Positions 59,605 through 64,000 of a stretch of 64,000 bases of DNA are shown piece by piece (within the stretch, counting starts at the first letter, position 1; the number at the start of each line of letters is the position of its first letter). The position numbers and the translations under genes are program-made. The DNA lies in NCBI GenBank assembly GCA_013398275.1, contig VZSE01013216.1, positions 1,943,917 through 2,007,916 of the forward strand. The letters are read 5' to 3'. Source of the DNA: Promerops cafer. Taxonomy: Eukaryota; Chordata; Aves; Passeriformes; Nectariniidae. Below the pieces are notes generated by a model. That model was not told where the DNA came from. It made no database searches and was given only the letters and a program-made list of their open reading frames with translations.

Positions 59605-59658
59605 TTCCTATTAATAACAGATATGAGGTCTGTTCCTATTAATAACAGATATGAGGTC
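59605..59658. repeat. 26-bp tandem duplication
   Basis: A 26-bp unit ending GATATGAGGTC at 59605-59630 is repeated exactly at 59633-59658 (period 28). The copies are identical, which suggests a recent event or an assembly duplication. Confidence 0.95.
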
Positions 59659-61715
59659 CCACTTTGTAAGTGGGACTCATACTAAAAATGGTTAGGTCTC
59701 ATTCCTCCAACAGCTAGGATGAAATGCTTGAGAGATCACAAAAGCAGTCAGTCTAAAGACCTGAGAAAAGATAAATAATAAGACCTCAGTAGTATTAATT
59801 AGAATTCCAGGCAAAACCCAGGTAATAACAGTAAACAAATGAGAACAAGGTTTAACAGTTGAGGGATTTCAGTTGACAGATTCTCACAGTTTTGATATGT
59901 AGTTCAGAACATAGATGTTCACCACTGCTCACTTAATAAAAAAAGTTGAAAATATGGCCTAACTCTGAATTTTCTGAACAAACCTCCACGCTTATGGAAA
60001 AAGAGAACTAGACTCCAATAGGCCTATTAAACACCATCTAAGAACAAAGTTACTGAGTGTATGGTGAAAGTATAGCTACCCCGCAACACCCTGTCAATGA
60101 CGACCACTGATTTTTATACAGAGATATTTGAAGTATAAATACATTTTTATGTTAAATTAAAGAGAAAAACACAAAGAAAATTATAGCTCAAGATAAGCCA
60201 CACTATAGCAATTCTTAACTGATTGCTAAGGAACAATACCCAAAATATTTGGTTTGAAAACAGCACCTGATTCAGTCAACCTGCAAAACTACTTTGACAA
60301 GAAGAGACCAAACTCATGAATGCATGAGGTCAAAAGGATTACCATAATTAAAAAACCCTAACCTCTCTCCTCCTTGGGGGACTTGTTCACAGGAATGAGA
60401 TATAGGATAGTTCAGTGAGCACAAACTTTGGTAAGCAGGGTGACTGGCTTGACTAGTCCACCCTTCCCCCTTTATCCACTTTCCCTCAGAGCTGTAGCAC
60501 AGCCATTCCCAGTCCCTTTTGTCCCCTCAGTCAGCAGACCCTCAGGGGAGCACTGGCGGGGCCATGCCCACTTCACAGCACAGCCCCACAAATGCACCAC
60601 AGAGCGGCAAACGGCAGTGGGGACACAACACCCTCACACCAACTGTACTGCTCATGCCAGCGTCTCAACAGCTTGTACCTTACTAGCCAGGAGGAGCAGG
60701 ATAGCATGCCTGGAGAAGCTACATCCACCTGAGCTACCACAAAGAGAGTATATACTGTTATTTTTATAGTCACTTCGCAGAATACAAAATTGTAAGGTAG
60801 AAGTTTGCTATCAAAAATAGCTTGATGGCGTGATTTGTACTTTGCAAGATAGCTATTTGAACTCCTCCTTCCTTTCAGCATAATTTTTGCATTCAGAAGT
60901 TATTATTGCATAATCCAGTTTCAAAATTTAAGGTTTTTCCTAATTAGGATTCATCAAAAGACCTCAGCACAGTAAAGGCTACCTCCTGTTGCTTTACTGT
61001 TTTGAATTCATGGTGATCAGCATTATGAAGGATGAGATCTCAAAAGCCACATGGAAGTTACTTTTCTAGTAAGAAAAGGAACTTTAAGAAATTTCAGATA
61101 TGCAACACTTGAGTCTCTAGTGCAGCTGCACAGTAGCATAAAGAGCATATTCAAGACACTGAAACACATTCTTGACTCCTTTTGCCTAAGTTCTCACTGG
61201 AACAGTAGTTTGTGAGTTCTAAAAATATGTATGAGAATAGCTAAGCAATATACCCATTGTAATTACCGATGTCTTAAAATGCTTTAGAGGGCTTGTTTAT
61301 TGTTTTTTTTTCTTTAAGATAAATAATTGTGCTAAAGTGTCATTGTAAGCCAGAGCTAGAAGCTATTAAAAGGAAATAGGAAGTTACATACCACATCCCC
61401 TAGTATTAAAACTTCTTTGTTCCTTAAGAGCGACTTTAATACTTAGCCTTCTAGAAAAACTGAAGCTATGTCACTTTGTGTCAGACACTTTAAGAGATAC
61501 TAATGAAAATGCCCTCGGTCCCCATAATCCTCTGTGGCTGATTAGGTACAGTAGAAGAAGTTGTTTCATTAATTTGAAGGCCATTAGCTTGAGCCCTCAT
61601 ATTGACCTGAAAGTAATGTTTTATTCATATTGTAGTGCTGTAGTCAAAACTCCAGAAATAATTAAAAGGACAAGCCTCAAACCTTAGACCTTTGATTTAT
61701 GAAGCTGGGTACCTG

Positions 61716-61728
61716 GTTAATTATTGCA
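61716..61728 (+). promoter_or_regulatory. HNF1-like half site, far upstream
   Basis: GTTAATTATTGCA matches the left half and spacing of the HNF1 consensus GTTAATNATTAAC but not the right end. HNF1 factors act in kidney proximal tubule, where LRP2 is expressed, but at 7 kb upstream and with a partial match this is weak. Confidence 0.15.
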
Positions 61729-64000
61729 TGATGAAAAAAGCAGAGTAGGGAGCCAGCAGTCCTAATATATTACTATTGCCATCTGCCTGTGAAAAACTGA
61801 TGAGTAATCAAATACATATCAATAAGTATGTCTTCAATTCCACAAACATTCCAATGATTTCCACAGGTCACAGTTAAAAACCTTCCTTCTAAATTAAAGA
61901 AAAATAGACATTAGGTTAAATTCAGACTCCATTAGACTGTGGAGGCAAAAGTCCAAAGTTCAGTAGTTTCAGCTAAGATTCATCAGCAGTCAGTGAACAG
62001 CTACCCATAGCCATTATTCAAATGAAACACAAGATGCCTGGATCTACTACAGGAATAAAAGAGAGCATTTTTTAATAAAAGATGACAAAAACCTATGCCT
62101 GACTTTAGAAATTAGGTTTCTAGTTTTCCTAGACATAATCAGGAGCTCACTGTAGTCAACAATCAGTTCTTCCAGTCAACCTTTCAAACAATCAGTCCCC
62201 TGAATTTTTATTAGCTGTTGTTTGAGTGGTGTTCAAGGTTTGATACCTTTTGAATGTAATGAAATGATTCAGCCTGAAGTGCAAAGGCACATATATATGA
62301 ATGGTGAAGTTTTCAAAAATAAAAGTTGCTAAAAAAGTATAATGTCATAATCCAACAGGCAGATAGTGACATTAAGAAATATTGAAATAAAGACTAGTGA
62401 ATAGAAAGTCTGCTGATCTTTCTTTACATTTTCCAGCAGATCTGTCTCTCTCTCTTTAAATCCAGCAATCAAAGAAACATAGTGAAAATTCAAGACAAAG
62501 ATTTATGCCCTCTGTAATCAACACAGGCATCCCACACCATCCTTGCAGTATGATTTAGTCATATCTGTTCCTTTATGCACCTCGTTGCCAACAGTCACTG
62601 TGGATTCCATCTTGCTTGGGATTTGACAAGTCTCGTAAGTGTGGCAATACATTTTCTTTAGATAAGCTTTTTCATATTTTAAATCAACTGAGATAAGTGA
62701 GATTCAATGAAACTTACAGAACACATTCAAAATGTGTGAAACTCTTCTCATGTTTTACTGTCATTCAACTTTTCCATGTCATCAGGCTACAACTGCTTCA
62801 AATAGTGAAGCACTGACTACAATCAGCAGAGAATCAAATAATATATAGTGTTAGTGTCAGTACTCTTCCATTTCTGCACCAAAGTATTTTTAATAAAAGA
62901 GAATAATAGACCCAAATTTTGCTCTCAGAGCTACAGCACCAAGAAACATTTACTGTTCTCTTAATGGACATCATGGTCTTCCCTTTATTTCTGTTGCTTG
63001 CACTTATCCCAGTATGGATCACATATTCTTCTACACTTCTCTTTCCTTTTCCTTCATTCCCAGTATATTTTGGGCTTCCTAATATTTCATTGCAGGCATT
63101 AATCTGCTTCTTTAAATATTAAGTTACAAGAGACAGCAAAGAGGAATGCAAGCAAAACCAATAAAATCAATATATGCAGAAGTCTTTACTACTCCTCTTA
63201 CAGCAAAACAATTGCTTTATAGGTAAACTGACATATTGATCAAGTTGCAGTAGGAGATACAAGTTCAGATTCACAACTATGAAACTGCTGATTTGAACTA
63301 ACTTACCAGTATAAGAAAGACCACACAAACTGAATACAGTTTAAGACCACCAGAGTAAATCTTACTCCAGCACACAACTAGAATGCGCACCAGAAAGATG
63401 TAGGTACAACACTACAACCTCTGTATTTTCCTACTTCACAGGGATCCCTGGAAACTATGTATGAGATAGAACATTTCATTGACTACTTACTATGCCTGTG
63501 ATGTTTAAATCCCCATAAACCAGGATTAGGAAGGGACAAAAGGTACTTTCAAGACACCTGTCATTATCTCATGCTCATCCTGAGTTAAACACAGTGAAAG
63601 ACTAGGGATTTGCAGGCAGTTTTCCATTTTTGTTTGACCTTTAGGTTTTAACAATATAAGGTTATATCAGAAGAAAGCTATGCAAAATATCATTCTCTCT
63701 GGGATTCAGCTAAGGGCTAGAACAAAAGAATAAAGAAATAAAAAATCAAAAACCTGTCACAAATTACTGATTTCCACAAGGACACAATTGCACTCCATGC
63801 CCTCAATCATATGCTGCAGGAGGTGCCTTTTTTCCCCCCTCCATAGCAAAAGGTAGTTTCTCATGGGTCACATTACTAAAATGATGCTAAAGAATCTATC
63901 AACCTTGCTCATGTTTCACTACTTCTGAATACAGAAGGCATAAGGATACTTCAAATAAAGTTTTTCATTAAAATCTACCACCTAGGAGCCTAATAATATT

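Larger units (their letters stand above)
54821..64000. other. Upstream intergenic region
   Basis: 9.2 kb with no recognisable gene, exon or RNA gene on either strand. It contains a G-rich run (56004-56022), a (CAA)n run near 58646-58663, a 26-bp tandem duplication (59605-59658), and an HNF1-like half-palindrome (61716-61728). The stretch 55980-57300 is slightly GC-richer and has open frames up to 121 codons without recognisable similarity. Confidence 0.7.

Overview
The window is a piece of a vertebrate, almost certainly avian, nuclear genome. CR1 LINE fragments (about 4.75-5.19 kb and 47.39-47.46 kb) and an LTR resembling the avian ERVL type (about 1.56-2.66 kb) point to a bird. The coding sequence is split into short exons with GT/AG borders.

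One gene is present: the 5' half of LRP2 (megalin), the giant endocytic receptor of absorptive epithelia and neuroepithelium, on the minus strand. Exon 1 (start codon 54621-54623, signal peptide) lies at about 54.6 kb. Twenty-six further exons descend to 264-475, where the window ends inside intron 27. I placed every border from frame continuity plus splice signals. All 27 exons join into one open frame of 1501 codons with no stop or frameshift. In order the product has: signal peptide; LDLa cluster of 7; two EGF-like modules; YWTD propeller 1; EGF-like; propeller 2; EGF-like; LDLa cluster of 8; two EGF-like modules; start of propeller 3. The later propellers, LDLa clusters 3 and 4, membrane segment and NPxY tail lie outside the window. 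Residue numbers follow this joined frame.

Layout: 1-263 intron 27; 264-25870 exons 27 to 5, densely packed; 25871-38371 exons 4 to 2 separated by large introns; 38480-54529 the 16-kb intron 1; 54530-54623 coding part of exon 1; about 54624-54820 inferred 5'UTR and a TATA-type core promoter; 54821-64000 upstream intergenic DNA in which I recognise no gene.

The most interesting signal is a candidate 15-nt microexon in intron 25 (3323-3337). It has a strong acceptor and donor, is phase 1-1, and would add five residues between LDLa 15 and the next EGF-like module. Other points are two CTCF-type motifs inside the LTR antisense to LRP2, a perfect 24-bp inverted repeat next to a single N, a duplicated splice donor at exon 18, and tandem donors at exons 11 and 27. 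I found no other undescribed system.
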